From: Clostridiales bacterium | Lineage (GTDB): Bacteria; Acidobacteriota; Aminicenantia; Aminicenantales; UBA8522 | Direction of reading: 5' to 3' | DNA length: 64,000 bases | Assembly (NCBI GenBank): GCA_029907205.1 | Contig: JARYMI010000015.1 | Span: 1-64,000, forward strand | Part shown: positions 44,234 to 53,474 of the stretch, piece by piece | Layout: each line of letters begins with the position of its first letter | How positions within the stretch are numbered: the stretch's first letter is position 1 | Position numbers and translations under genes: made by a program | Notes under the pieces: model-generated | Told to the model about the DNA's origin: nothing | Seen by the model: the letters and a program-made list of their open reading frames with translations, nothing else | Database searches by the model: none

Positions 44234-44802
44234 TTCTCTCTTATTAAACGCAGACCTTTGAAAAAAAGTCTCCATTCATCCATCAGAACAGGCGATTATA
44301 GCATACCATCGTCATTATTTCTCACGCTGAAAACGGGGAAATTTGAGAAAAGCGCTTGGCAGGACTCAAGATGAAATTCTAAGGCTCCAAACATCAGGAA
44401 AAATTCCGGTGAACAGAAAAGAATTTATCAAAAGGGCGGCTCTTTATTTTATCTCAGCCAGCGCTTTGGCCGCCGAGACCTCGGCTGAATATTCTTCGTG
44501 ATCCTCTCTTTGCCTGAGCCTTGAGGTCCAGCTGATTTCCGGAGCTTTTTGGCTTGCCAGCAGGTTCCCCGCATTGTATTGCTGTTTTCCCTTCGCCCGG
44601 CTTTCTTAATCGACATAGACATTTATAATGGTATAAGATCGTTGTGCAACGGTCAGCTTTGATGTAGAAAGTTTCCTTTCCGTTTTTTCTGCCTGGGGGG
44701 AATTTCCCGGATAAAACCACAGAGTCACTTCTTTTGACATATTGACCATTCCGGGCACTCACTTCGGCAAACCATATCGCAGGATTATCTGATTTTCTGA
44801 GT
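44234..44802. other. Gap with no gene recognised
   Basis: The stretch between the dipeptidase start and the remnant at 44803 has many stop codons in all frames. No convincing promoter, RNA or repeat was found. It may be decayed coding sequence related to the remnant that follows. Confidence 0.4.
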
Positions 44803-45021
44803 TTGTCCCAAAGTGACGGGAAAAAGTTGACATGGACGTTGTATCAGAGTGCTTGGAAGATGTATGAATATTCTCTTCCCGAAAAGGTCGGCCAGGAAAT
44901 AACCCTTCTTTTTAAGGTCAGCCGGACCTGGAATCCCCTGAAAACGACCGGCGCTCGTGACCCGCGTAACCTGGGCGTTGCTATCGGGGAAATCACTTTT
45001 CACGACGCCTCCGGGTCCTGA
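44803..45021 (+). pseudogene. Remnant of a surface-glycan-type protein C-terminus
   Basis: A 72-residue frame reads TWTLYQSAWKMYEYSLPE and then LLFKVSRTWNPLK and DPRNLGVAIGEITFHDA. I recall similar endings (a beta-rich domain closing with R-x-LG-x-AIGEI) on larger membrane or glycan-linked proteins. There is no good start and no body upstream, so this is probably the last part of a lost gene. It lies 69 bases before a GT-C gene. Identity is uncertain. Confidence 0.4.
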
Positions 45022-45090
45022 TATTTTGTCCAGCTGAATGCCCGAAAAAGAAGCAAGGCAGATGGTCACAAAGAAGCGGAGAAGGATATT

Positions 45091-47028
45091 TTGATTATTC
45101 CCCAGGAGTGGCTTGCTTACTATCTCGCGACGCTTTTCCTGTATTTCTTTCCAGGCTGGGCCCTGCTCTCGCTTCTCTGGAAAGGGAAGCCTTTGCGCTT
45201 GGAGGAAAAAGCGTGCCTGGGGGCGGGGGTGAGCGTGGCTTTGTACCCGATTCTTTTTCTTCTTGCCTCGGTCTGCGGAATCTCAGCCGGCAAGTGGCTG
45301 GCCTGGCTGCCCGGGAGCCTGGCCATTGTTGTGGCCGTCGGTCAAAACATTACGAAACTCGGGTTTCATCGCACTCGACTGCCGTCCCATGGCTCTCCAG
45401 AGAAGTTTGCCCTGCGCCTGGATTCCTGGCTTTTTTTGGCCTTAGCAGTCGCCCTTTTCCTCATCAGGTGGGCCGCCGTTCGGTCAATGTCCGCTCCGGC
45501 CTGGGGGGATTCGGTCCATCATACGGCGATCGTCCGGCTGATCGTCGAAAACGGCGGTCTCTTCGACTCCTGGACGCCCTATTTTCCGCTCCAGTCAATG
45601 ACCTATCATTTCGGGTTTCATGCGAACGTCGCTGTGTTTGCCTGGATCACGGGGCTTGCGGCTCCTCAGGCCGTCCTCATCGCCGGCCAGGCGCTGAACG
45701 TCCTGGCCGTCCTTGTCCTCTATCCGTTAGCCGTTCGTCTGGGAGGGACGCGCTGGGCGGGCCTTGGCGCTGTGATGGTCGCCGGCCTCGTTTCCGAGAT
45801 GCCCGGCTTCTACGTCAACTGGGGCCGCTACTCGCAGCTTTCTGCCCAAATTATTTTACCGGCGGCCGTTTGGTTTTTCGACGCTTTATGGAGGGATGAA
45901 GAGCGGCTCTCCAAGGGCCAGCTCGCTCTCGTGTCCATCCTTTTGGCCGGCAGTATCCTGTCTCATTATCGGGTGACGATGGTTCTCGTCGCAGCCGCCC
46001 TGAGCTGGATGCTGCGAAGCCTGTGGCTTTACAGGCGTCGTTTCCGGGAATGGGCTTTCCGGCTCCGTGATTTTGCCCTGGCCGGTGCGGCTTCGCTGTT
46101 TCTTGCATCGCCCTGGCTCGTCAAGCTCCTGAGAAGCCGGGTCACTCAGCACGTCGGCCGGATCGTCCGGATGACCAGGGACTTGTCCATCACAGAAGAT
46201 CTTTGGGTCTGGGAAAACCTAAGCCTTTATGTTTCGAGCTTTTTCTGGATAGCCGGGATCGTTGCCCTCATCCTTGCCTTCTGGAAAAAACGGTCGCTGG
46301 CCATGGCCATCGGGGCTTGGGCCGCGGCAGCTTTCCTATTGGCCAATCCTTTCTATCTCGGCATCCCGGGCGCCGGCCTCGTGACCAACTTTGTCCTGGC
46401 GATCGGGCTTTATGTCCCCGTTTCGCTTCTTCTTGGCTGGGTCGTCGGTGCCGTCTGGGAAAAGTGGCACGAGAGCCTGGCGGGAAGGGGTGCCGTTGTT
46501 TTAAGCCTCAGCCTTTGCCTGGCGATCGCGGGGCCGAAACAAGCGCAAATCGTCAGGCCCTTCTTCCAGCTTGTCACGCTCGACGACCTTGCGGCTTTCG
46601 AATGGATCAAGGCTCATGTTCCTAGAGACGCCAGATTCCTCACCAATGCTTTTCTTGCTTTTAGAAGCAGGGTGCCCGTCGGGTCCGACGCAGGCTGGTG
46701 GCTGAGCTTCTACACGGAGAGACAGGGAATCCTCCTTCCCGCCATCTTTTCGTTTGAGAATGTCAGCCCATCGATTGACCAATCTCGGGTAAGACAGATG
46801 ATCCTCGACTTGAGAGCTTCTGAGGGCGACCAGGCTTTAATCCGGGAGATCCTCTGCCGCGAGGGGATTACTCATGTGTTTGTCGGCGGGCGGCGGGGCC
46901 GGGCGGCTTACGATGCAGGCGAGCTCCTACCCCAGGCCTGGCTCAAGACAAACGCCGACTTCACCCTGCTTTTCCGGAAAGGCAGGGCCCAGGTATGGCG
47001 CTTCACCTGCTCCCATCCGGCGTCTTGA
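45091..47028 (+). CDS. GT-C-like multi-pass membrane protein
   Basis: 645 residues from a TTG at 45091 with GAAGG just upstream. It has about twelve to fourteen membrane helices. The first large outer loop has PAWGDSVHHTAIVRLI and PLQSMTYHFGFH, a layout of GT-C transferases where an acidic residue in the first loop is catalytic. The C-terminal soluble part includes EWIKAHVPRDARFLTNAF, frequent in dolichol/polyprenyl-phosphate mannosyltransferase-like proteins. The acceptor is unknown. Confidence 0.7.
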   Translation: MIIPQEWLAYYLATLFLYFFPGWALLSLLWKGKPLRLEEKACLGAGVSVALYPILFLLASVCGISAGKWLAWLPGSLAIVVAVGQNITKLGFHRTRLPSHGSPEKFALRLDSWLFLALAVALFLIRWAAVRSMSAPAWGDSVHHTAIVRLIVENGGLFDSWTPYFPLQSMTYHFGFHANVAVFAWITGLAAPQAVLIAGQALNVLAVLVLYPLAVRLGGTRWAGLGAVMVAGLVSEMPGFYVNWGRYSQLSAQIILPAAVWFFDALWRDEERLSKGQLALVSILLAGSILSHYRVTMVLVAAALSWMLRSLWLYRRRFREWAFRLRDFALAGAASLFLASPWLVKLLRSRVTQHVGRIVRMTRDLSITEDLWVWENLSLYVSSFFWIAGIVALILAFWKKRSLAMAIGAWAAAAFLLANPFYLGIPGAGLVTNFVLAIGLYVPVSLLLGWVVGAVWEKWHESLAGRGAVVLSLSLCLAIAGPKQAQIVRPFFQLVTLDDLAAFEWIKAHVPRDARFLTNAFLAFRSRVPVGSDAGWWLSFYTERQGILLPAIFSFENVSPSIDQSRVRQMILDLRASEGDQALIREILCREGITHVFVGGRRGRAAYDAGELLPQAWLKTNADFTLLFRKGRAQVWRFTCSHPAS

Positions 47029-47054
47029 TTCCCTCGGGGGGCTTGTGCTAAAGT
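47025..47054 (+). promoter_or_regulatory. Possible sigma-70 promoter of lptD
   Basis: TTGATT (47025-47030), 18-base spacer, TAAAGT (47049-47054). Only seven bases separate the -10 from the ATG at 47062, so the transcript would begin at or next to the start codon. Confidence 0.45.
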
Positions 47055-47061
47055 TCATTCA

Positions 47062-49326
47062 ATGCAAGATAAAACGAGGGGAAAGGACGCGAAGCGATAC
47101 CATCAGCCAGTCCTATTCCTGACCGTCGTTGGTCTTCTTGTCTTCATGCTTAGCGCGTTAACCGTCTTTGCTGTAGAGGATGAATCGCGAGAGGGTGGGT
47201 CGCCGTCTTCCTCGCCTTCCCGTTCTTCACTCTTAGAGCAGCAGCCTTCTGGCCTTGAAGCCCCGGTCACCGTCCTCGCCCAGAACTACGAGCGGAAGGA
47301 AAACCGGATTTTCGCGTCCGGAAACGTCGAAATTCAATACAAAAACCTAAAGCTGTTGGCCGACGAGGTCGAGGTCAACACAGAGACCAGGGACGTTTTT
47401 GCCAGGGGGAACGTCGTCATTGTCACGCCCGATGAAGTCGTCTCGGGAGACTCTGTTTTTTATAACTTAGACAGCCACCAGGGGAAGATCGAGCGCGCCT
47501 CCGGCATGGTCCAGCCGACGATATTCTACCGGGCTGAGACGATCGAGCGCAAAACCGAGGGAGTTTACGGCCTGACTCAGGCGCACCTGACTTCCTGCAC
47601 GCAGCCGACGCCCCGCTGGAATTTTTCGTGCAGCCGGGCCAACTTCAAGAAGGACGACTACGTCGAGATGTGGGATTCGGTTTTCAGGATCAAGAAGGTT
47701 CCCCTCTTTTATCTCCCCTATTTCCGCTATCCGCTCGACAAAGAACGCTCGACGGGATTTCTGACGCCCCAGTTAGGCTACTCGGGGGTGAAGGGCTTTT
47801 TTTTCGGCCAGAGCTTTTACTGGGCCATCGCCCGGAACATGGACGCCACCTTCAGCCTGGACTATTATTCGGCCAAGGGAGTCGGAGGCGGCCTGGAGTA
47901 CCGCTATCTTTTCAGAGGCGGAACGGGCGGTGATGCTAAGATCTATTACTTTTTGTTCAAGGAAAACCAGGAAGCCGCGCAAACCGGGCAACCCGAGCAG
48001 CCTGAAAACGCCTACCTTGTTCGGTTCAAGCACAACCAGCCCCTGCCCCTGGGGTTCTCGCTCGTGGCCAATATCGACTACCAGACTTCCTTTGATTTCT
48101 TGCGCGAGTTCAACAACGATATCAAGCTGGCGACGATCGCGAACCTGCGCTCAGAGGCGTACATCTCGAAGGCCTGGTCCTCTTTCAATTTCAGCGCACG
48201 GGCTTCCCGGTCAGAGACGATTTACACTGAAATCGGCGACTCTGTTATCACGTATTATCGCCCTCAGGTTTCTTTCAATTCTTTCAAAATCAAGCTCTTT
48301 TCACCCCTCTATTTCTCGTTCGATTCATCCTTCACGAGCTGGCGGTACGGCTGGAAGTCAGACTATGAGGCGGGCACGGAAAGATACAATGATGTCCTAA
48401 GATTTTCGCCGACCCTGACTCTTCCTTTTTCCGGAATTCCCTGGCTGACCCTTAATTCGTCTCTAACTTCAAATTTGTCGTATTACGCTCAGAGCCTCGA
48501 ACCCGGCACAGGCCAGATTATCGATGAGCCCCTACGCCTTTTCAACTATGAGTGGAGAGTCGAACTGACGGGGCCTGTTTTTTACCGGATCTTTGAATCG
48601 GGCGGCGGAGAAACGCGCGTCAAGCACCTTGTCGAGCCGTTCGTCACCTTCCGCTACGAAAGCCCGGTCAGCCACCCCGAGCGGGTCATCACGGCCTACG
48701 GGTTTTTTCGGTACCATCAAGTTTCCTACGGGTTGACCAACCGGATTCTGGTGAAGAAGGACATGCCGCGGGAGGTGTTCGCCTGGGGAGTGAGCCAGAC
48801 ATATTATCTTTCGCCCGAAGACAGCTCGATGAGCTTTTATAGATGGGAAGGCGAAATCCCGAACCGTTCCGATATCGGAAGCTATGTGCGCTTTTATCCG
48901 GCGCAGAAATTCAGCTTCGACGCTTCCGCGGCTTACAATACCTACATCAAGACATTTTCTTTTTTGCGGCTGGGGGCAAGCCTGAACTCACCCGCCGCCC
49001 CCCTTTTCCTCCAGGTGAACTGGTTAAGGAGCATCAACCCCTGGTTCAAGGACATTTTGGGCGACCGCCAGCAGGTCGGCGCCGTCGGCCGGTTGAACAT
49101 GCCGCGCCTGAACCTTGAAGCCCTGGCCCAATTCGATTACAACATAGAGAAAAGGCGGATGCTTTATTCCGGGCTTTCTCTTGTTTACCATTACCAGTGC
49201 CTTGATTTTAAGGCCGATGTTCGCGTATTTTATTACCGGGAGAAGCCGGAAACGCAGGTCCGTTTTTCCATCGGGCTCGGGAACATCGGCAAGACGACGG
49301 ATTTTTTAGGCGGGCTCGGCTTTTAA
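47062..49326 (+). CDS. lptD: LPS-assembly protein LptD (OstA)
   Basis: 754 residues. A signal/anchor (VLFLTVVGLLVFMLSALTVFA) is followed by the OstA/LptA-like jellyroll, e.g. NRIFASGNVEIQYKNLKLLADEV and RDVFARGNVVI. The large barrel is conserved around LPYFRYPLDKERSTGFLTP, with CxxP-type cysteines (TSCTQPTPRWNFSCSR). It inserts lipopolysaccharide into the outer leaflet, so the organism has an LPS-type outer membrane. No Shine-Dalgarno precedes the ATG. Confidence 0.9.
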   Translation: MQDKTRGKDAKRYHQPVLFLTVVGLLVFMLSALTVFAVEDESREGGSPSSSPSRSSLLEQQPSGLEAPVTVLAQNYERKENRIFASGNVEIQYKNLKLLADEVEVNTETRDVFARGNVVIVTPDEVVSGDSVFYNLDSHQGKIERASGMVQPTIFYRAETIERKTEGVYGLTQAHLTSCTQPTPRWNFSCSRANFKKDDYVEMWDSVFRIKKVPLFYLPYFRYPLDKERSTGFLTPQLGYSGVKGFFFGQSFYWAIARNMDATFSLDYYSAKGVGGGLEYRYLFRGGTGGDAKIYYFLFKENQEAAQTGQPEQPENAYLVRFKHNQPLPLGFSLVANIDYQTSFDFLREFNNDIKLATIANLRSEAYISKAWSSFNFSARASRSETIYTEIGDSVITYYRPQVSFNSFKIKLFSPLYFSFDSSFTSWRYGWKSDYEAGTERYNDVLRFSPTLTLPFSGIPWLTLNSSLTSNLSYYAQSLEPGTGQIIDEPLRLFNYEWRVELTGPVFYRIFESGGGETRVKHLVEPFVTFRYESPVSHPERVITAYGFFRYHQVSYGLTNRILVKKDMPREVFAWGVSQTYYLSPEDSSMSFYRWEGEIPNRSDIGSYVRFYPAQKFSFDASAAYNTYIKTFSFLRLGASLNSPAAPLFLQVNWLRSINPWFKDILGDRQQVGAVGRLNMPRLNLEALAQFDYNIEKRRMLYSGLSLVYHYQCLDFKADVRVFYYREKPETQVRFSIGLGNIGKTTDFLGGLGF

Positions 49327-49373
49327 TGAGAACGAAGCGACGAAATATAGGCGGCACTGAAACCGCCCAGGGA

Positions 49374-49403
49374 TTGTCACTTTATGTGTTGCGTAAATAA
49401 TAT
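49374..49403 (+). promoter_or_regulatory. Sigma-70 promoter of the deoxysugar operon
   Basis: TTGTCA (49374-49379), 18-base spacer, TAATAT (49398-49403), 24 bases before the rmlA ATG. Upstream is a small hairpin (GGCGG/CCGCC near 49351-49368) without a T run. Confidence 0.5.
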
Positions 49404-49427
49404 GGACTTAATGCCTATGGAGTAATA

Positions 49428-50498
49428 ATGAAAGGATTGATCCTCAGCGGCGGGAAGGGGACGAGGCTCAGGCCTCTGACCTTCACCCAGGCCAAGCAGC
49501 TTGTGCCGGTGGCCAACAAGCCCGTTCTCTTCTACGGCATCGAGGCGCTCGTCGAGGCGGGGATCCGCGATATCGGAATCATCGTCGGCGACACGAAAAA
49601 CGAAATCATGGAGGCGGTGGGCGACGGCCAGCGCTGGGGCGTTGATGTCAGGATCACCTACATCGACCAGCCCGAGCCGCTGGGCCTGGCTCATGCCGTG
49701 TTGATCTCGGAAGGATTTTTGGGCGAGGAGCCGTTTGTCATGTACTTAGGCGATAACATCCTCAAGAGCGGGATCCATTCGCTTGTCAAGGAGTTCGAGG
49801 AGCGCCGGCCCAACGCCCTGATCCTCCTGACCGAAGTTCCCAACCCCCAGATGTTCGGCGTGGCCGAGCTGAGGGACGGAAAAGTCGTCAGGCTCGTCGA
49901 GAAGCCGAAGCAGCCGGCCAGCAACTTAGCCTTAGTGGGCGTCTACATGTTCGACCATCACGTCTTTGAAGCGGTTAAGGCCATCAAGCCGTCCTGGCGC
50001 GACGAGTTAGAGATCACCGACGCCATCCAGTACCTTGTCGACCACGGCTACGCCGTCCAGCCTCACCTTGTCTCAGGGTGGTGGAAAGACACGGGAAAGA
50101 TCGAGGATATTCTCGAGGCTAACCGGCTGATCTTGGAGGGAATCTCAAGCCGCGTCGAGGGCGAGGTGGATGAAGCCTCGCGGGTAAACGGCCAGGTCAT
50201 TATCGAAAAGGGCGCGGCCGTGCGCTCGAGCATCATCCGCGGCCCGGCCATCATCGGCGCTGAAACGGAAATCGTCGATTCCTACATCGGGCCTTTCACC
50301 TCGATCCAGAAGAAGTGCCGGATCGTCAAAACCGAGATCGAGCACAGCATCATCCTCGAGGGGAGCGAAATCGTCGACATCGGGAGCCGGATCGACGACA
50401 GCCTGATCGGCCGGGAAGTCCGCATCTTCAAGTGCCCGCCCAAGCCGCAGGTCTATAGATTCATGGTCGGCGACAAGAGCGAAATAGGGCTTAAATAA
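49428..50498 (+). CDS. rmlA: Glucose-1-phosphate thymidylyltransferase, long form
   Basis: 356 residues, longer than the 290-residue E. coli-type RmlA because a left-handed beta-helix tail follows the nucleotidyltransferase domain. The nucleotide loop is GGKGTRLRPLT and the sugar-site strand LVPVANKPVLFYG. It makes dTDP-glucose, the first step of dTDP-deoxysugar synthesis. The tail (VRSSIIRGPAIIGAETEIV) is of the hexapeptide-repeat type. rmlC and rmlB follow after a toxin-antitoxin pair. Confidence 0.88.
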   Translation: MKGLILSGGKGTRLRPLTFTQAKQLVPVANKPVLFYGIEALVEAGIRDIGIIVGDTKNEIMEAVGDGQRWGVDVRITYIDQPEPLGLAHAVLISEGFLGEEPFVMYLGDNILKSGIHSLVKEFEERRPNALILLTEVPNPQMFGVAELRDGKVVRLVEKPKQPASNLALVGVYMFDHHVFEAVKAIKPSWRDELEITDAIQYLVDHGYAVQPHLVSGWWKDTGKIEDILEANRLILEGISSRVEGEVDEASRVNGQVIIEKGAAVRSSIIRGPAIIGAETEIVDSYIGPFTSIQKKCRIVKTEIEHSIILEGSEIVDIGSRIDDSLIGREVRIFKCPPKPQVYRFMVGDKSEIGLK

Positions 50499-50552
50499 AA
50501 AATTCGCTGGCGGTATAATAGAAAGGCAAAATTTGACCGGAGGTAGACAAAC

Positions 50553-50759
50553 GTGAACAAAGAATACACGTTGATTATCGAAAGAGGGGAAGATGGCCTT
50601 CTGATTGGAAGCATCCTCGAACTTCCAGGCTGCCATACGCAGGGAAAGACAATCGAAGAACTTCTCTTCAATATTAGAGAAGCGATTGAGCTTTATTTAG
50701 AAGTAGAAAAACCCGATGTGACAACGGAATTTGTTGGATTGCAGAAAATTATTCTATGA
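50553..50759 (+). CDS. hicB: HicB-family antitoxin
   Basis: 68 residues from GTG 50553 with GGAGG upstream and a TATAAT at 50514-50519. The HicB fold is plain: YTLIIERGEDGLLIGSILEL, PGCHTQGKTIEELLFNI, AIELYLE. It is a short form without a C-terminal DNA-binding domain. It neutralises the HicA encoded next, with a four-base overlap. Confidence 0.85.
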   Translation: MNKEYTLIIERGEDGLLIGSILELPGCHTQGKTIEELLFNIREAIELYLEVEKPDVTTEFVGLQKIIL

Positions 50760-50989
50760 GCCGGCTGCCTGTTCTTTCTGGAGAAGAGTTAATCGAGATT
50801 CTGCAGCGGGCTGGCTTTAGAGTGGTAAGACAAAGGGGGAGTCACGCCTTTCTCAAGCATGATAACAGAAGAGTGACCGTTGTGCCGGTTCATAAAGGGC
50901 AAGATCTTGATCGCGGGTTGTTAAGAAAAATACTTCGGGACATTAATTTGTCAACGGATGAATTCTTCGCCTTGCTCAAGAAAAGATAA
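50756..50989 (+). CDS. hicA: HicA-family mRNA interferase toxin
   Basis: 77 residues. The double-stranded-RNA-binding-like fold includes the catalytic His in RQRGSHAFLKH, and the pattern GEELIEILQRAGFRVVRQ is typical. It cuts mRNA when free of HicB. The pair sits between rmlA and rmlC in the same direction, with 21 bases to the next start. Confidence 0.88.
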   Translation: MSRLPVLSGEELIEILQRAGFRVVRQRGSHAFLKHDNRRVTVVPVHKGQDLDRGLLRKILRDINLSTDEFFALLKKR

Positions 50990-51010
50990 GGTTTGCCGAA
51001 GGAGCGAAAG

Positions 51011-51466
51011 ATGATCGAAGGAGTGAAAACTAAGGCGCTTCGGGTCATCCCTGATGAGAGGGGTCGGCTCATGGAAATCCTGCGCCGGGATGACGAGCTG
51101 TTCCAGGGCTTCGGCCAAGTTTACATGACGACGACTTACCCTGGCGTGGTCAAAGCCTGGCACAAGCACGAGAAGCAGACGGATAACATCGCCTGCCTGG
51201 CGGGCATGATCAAGATGGCGCTCTACGATGGCCGGCCTGGCTCGCCCACTTATCGGGAGATCAACCAGTTTTACCTCGGCGTCCACAACCCGACGCTGGT
51301 CCAGGTGCCGGCAGGCGTCTATCACGGCTGGATGTGCGTGAGCGAGGAAGAAGCGCTCGTCGTCAACGTCCCGACCGAGCCTTATGACCGCGTCAACCCC
51401 GACGAACAGCGGCTCGACCCGCACACAAACGACATCCCCTACGACTGGAAGAGGAAGGATGGCTGA
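51011..51466 (+). CDS. rmlC: dTDP-4-dehydrorhamnose 3,5-epimerase-type enzyme
   Basis: 151 residues from ATG 51011 (GGAG upstream); the earlier start adds six. It has a cupin fold with VVKAWHKHEKQTDNIAC and VPAGVYHGWM. It is shorter than the 180-residue E. coli enzyme and may be a variant acting on another dTDP-ketosugar. It overlaps rmlB by eight bases. Confidence 0.82.
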   Translation: MIEGVKTKALRVIPDERGRLMEILRRDDELFQGFGQVYMTTTYPGVVKAWHKHEKQTDNIACLAGMIKMALYDGRPGSPTYREINQFYLGVHNPTLVQVPAGVYHGWMCVSEEEALVVNVPTEPYDRVNPDEQRLDPHTNDIPYDWKRKDG

Positions 51467-52502
51467 ACCAGCCGACAGACAGGTGGACGGCAAAACGCTG
51501 CTCGTCACGGGCGGCGCGGGTTTTATCGGCAGCAACTTCATTCATTACCTCATGGGGAAATACCCGCGGACGAAAATCGTCAACTTAGACAAGCTCACCT
51601 ACGCCGGAAACCTCGATAACCTCAAGGATATAGAGACTGACCCCCGCTATGAGTTTGTCCGCGGCGACATCCGCGACCGGGACCTTGTCCGCAGCCTTTT
51701 CTCAAAAGTCCAGGGCGTCGTCCATTTTGCCGCCGAGACGCACGTTGACCGCTCCATCCTTGACGCCGGCGAATTCGTCCTGACAGATGTCTACGGCACG
51801 TTCGTCCTCCTCGAGGCCCTGAAGGCATCGCCGGAGGTCGAGTTTTTCATCCACGTGTCAACCGATGAAGTCTACGGCAGCCGCGACGAGGGCTATTTCA
51901 GCGAAAACGACCCGCTCAATCCTTCCTCGCCCTACGCGGCCAGCAAGGCCGGGGCGGACCGCCTGGCCTATGCCTACACGGTGACCTACGGGCTTCCGGT
52001 CATCATCGCGCGGCCGAGCAACAATTTCGGCCCTTACCAGTATCCGGAAAAATTCATCCCTCTTTTCGTCACCCATGCTTTAGAGGACAGGCCGTTGCCC
52101 CTCTACGGCAAGGGGACGAACGTCCGCGACTGGCTTTATGTTGAGGACAACTGCCGGGCCATTGACGTGCTCATGCGGAAGGGAAAGGCGGCCGAGGCGT
52201 ATAACATCGGCGCCGGCAACGAAGTTCCCAACATCCGCATCGCCGAGGGAATCTGCAACCTGTTAGGAAAACCGCGCGACCTGATCAAGTTTGTGCCCGA
52301 CAGGCTCGGCCACGACCGCAGATACGCTCTCGACTGCCGCAAGATCAGGGCGCTCGGCTGGAATCCGCAAGCGGAATTCGAGGCCGCGCTCGAGGCGACG
52401 GTCCGCTGGTACAGGGATAACGAAGAGTGGTGGCGCAAGATCAAAGAGCGCAGCCGCGACTTTCGCGCCTTTTACGACGAATACTACAAAGACAGAAAAT
52501 AA
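51459..52502 (+). CDS. rmlB: dTDP-glucose 4,6-dehydratase
   Basis: 347 residues from ATG 51459. NAD-binding loop GGAGFIGSNFIHYL, the rmlB-type AETHVDRSI, HVSTDEVYG with the Asp-Glu catalytic pair, and YAASKAGAD (Tyr-x3-Lys). It converts dTDP-glucose to dTDP-4-keto-6-deoxyglucose. The N-terminus is about ten residues longer than usual. Confidence 0.93.
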   Translation: MAEPADRQVDGKTLLVTGGAGFIGSNFIHYLMGKYPRTKIVNLDKLTYAGNLDNLKDIETDPRYEFVRGDIRDRDLVRSLFSKVQGVVHFAAETHVDRSILDAGEFVLTDVYGTFVLLEALKASPEVEFFIHVSTDEVYGSRDEGYFSENDPLNPSSPYAASKAGADRLAYAYTVTYGLPVIIARPSNNFGPYQYPEKFIPLFVTHALEDRPLPLYGKGTNVRDWLYVEDNCRAIDVLMRKGKAAEAYNIGAGNEVPNIRIAEGICNLLGKPRDLIKFVPDRLGHDRRYALDCRKIRALGWNPQAEFEAALEATVRWYRDNEEWWRKIKERSRDFRAFYDEYYKDRK

Positions 52503-52516
52503 GAAAGAGAGGAAAG

Positions 52517-53473
52517 ATGAGAGTACTGATCACGGGAATAACCGGGTTTGCAGGTAGTCACCTGGCCGAATACATCCTCAGTCGCCATCCTGACGTCGAA
52601 GTTTACGGCACTGTCCGCTGGCGGAGCCGGATGGAAAACATCCAACACCTCCAGGGCAAAATCGAGCTTTGCGAGGCTGACATCAAGGACATCGTCTCGC
52701 TCCAGAGCTGCCTGGCCCACGTCAAGCCGGACCGCATCTTCCACCTGGCCGCCCAGAGCTTTGTCCCGACATCCTGGAAATGCCCGGCTGAGACCTTTGC
52801 CATCAACGCTATCGGACAGGTCAATCTTTTTGAGGCTGTGCGAAGCCAGAATCTTTCCCCGCGTATCCAGGTGGCAGGGTCGTCTGAGGAGTACGGCCAG
52901 GTCAACTCCAACGAGGTGCCGATGGTAGAGACAAACCCGCTCCGGCCCCTGAGCCCTTACGCGGTGAGCAAGGTAGCGCAGGACCTCCTCGGCTATCAAT
53001 ACTACAAGAGCTACGGGATGCGCGTCGTCCGGACGCGCGGGTTTAACCACACCGGACCCCGCCGCGGCGAGGTCTTCGTCACCTCTTCTTTCGCCAAGCA
53101 GATCGCTGAGATCGAGGCGGGGAAAAAAGACCCGGTCATCCATGTCGGAAACCTCGAAGCCAGGCGCGATTTCACCGATGTCCGGGACATGGTCGAAGCC
53201 TATTGGCTGAGCCTGGAGAAATGCGAGGACGGTGAGGTCTACAACATCGGGTCAGGCGTCGCCCGCTCGGCGAAGGAAGTGTTAGAGACGCTCCTTTCCC
53301 TGAGCAAGGTCACCGTTCGCGTCGAGGTCGACCCGAAGAGGCTCCGTCCTTCCGACGTCCCCATCCTCCTTGCCGATTCAAGCAAGTTCATGACGCTCAC
53401 GGGCTGGAAGCCGAAGATTCCTTTTGTCCAGACCCTCGGCGACCTGTTAGATTACTGGCGGGAGAGAGTCTAA
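52517..53473 (+). CDS. GDP-mannose 4,6-dehydratase-like NDP-sugar enzyme
   Basis: 318 residues from ATG 52517 (GAGG upstream). The short-chain dehydrogenase fold has GITGFAGSHLAEYI, GSSEEYGQV with Glu after Ser-Ser, and YAVSKVAQD. The closest recall is GDP-mannose 4,6-dehydratase (Gmd), which gives GDP-4-keto-6-deoxymannose. The next gene is an Rmd-like reductase, which supports a GDP-D-rhamnose-type route. Confidence 0.75.
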   Translation: MRVLITGITGFAGSHLAEYILSRHPDVEVYGTVRWRSRMENIQHLQGKIELCEADIKDIVSLQSCLAHVKPDRIFHLAAQSFVPTSWKCPAETFAINAIGQVNLFEAVRSQNLSPRIQVAGSSEEYGQVNSNEVPMVETNPLRPLSPYAVSKVAQDLLGYQYYKSYGMRVVRTRGFNHTGPRRGEVFVTSSFAKQIAEIEAGKKDPVIHVGNLEARRDFTDVRDMVEAYWLSLEKCEDGEVYNIGSGVARSAKEVLETLLSLSKVTVRVEVDPKRLRPSDVPILLADSSKFMTLTGWKPKIPFVQTLGDLLDYWRERV

Positions 53474-53474
53474 G

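Noticed and set aside
49355-49369. Sigma-54-like CGGCACTGAAACCGC before rmlA
   Set aside because: The -12 region has CC for TT, the bases form a GGCGG/CCGCC hairpin, and a good sigma-70 promoter lies just downstream.
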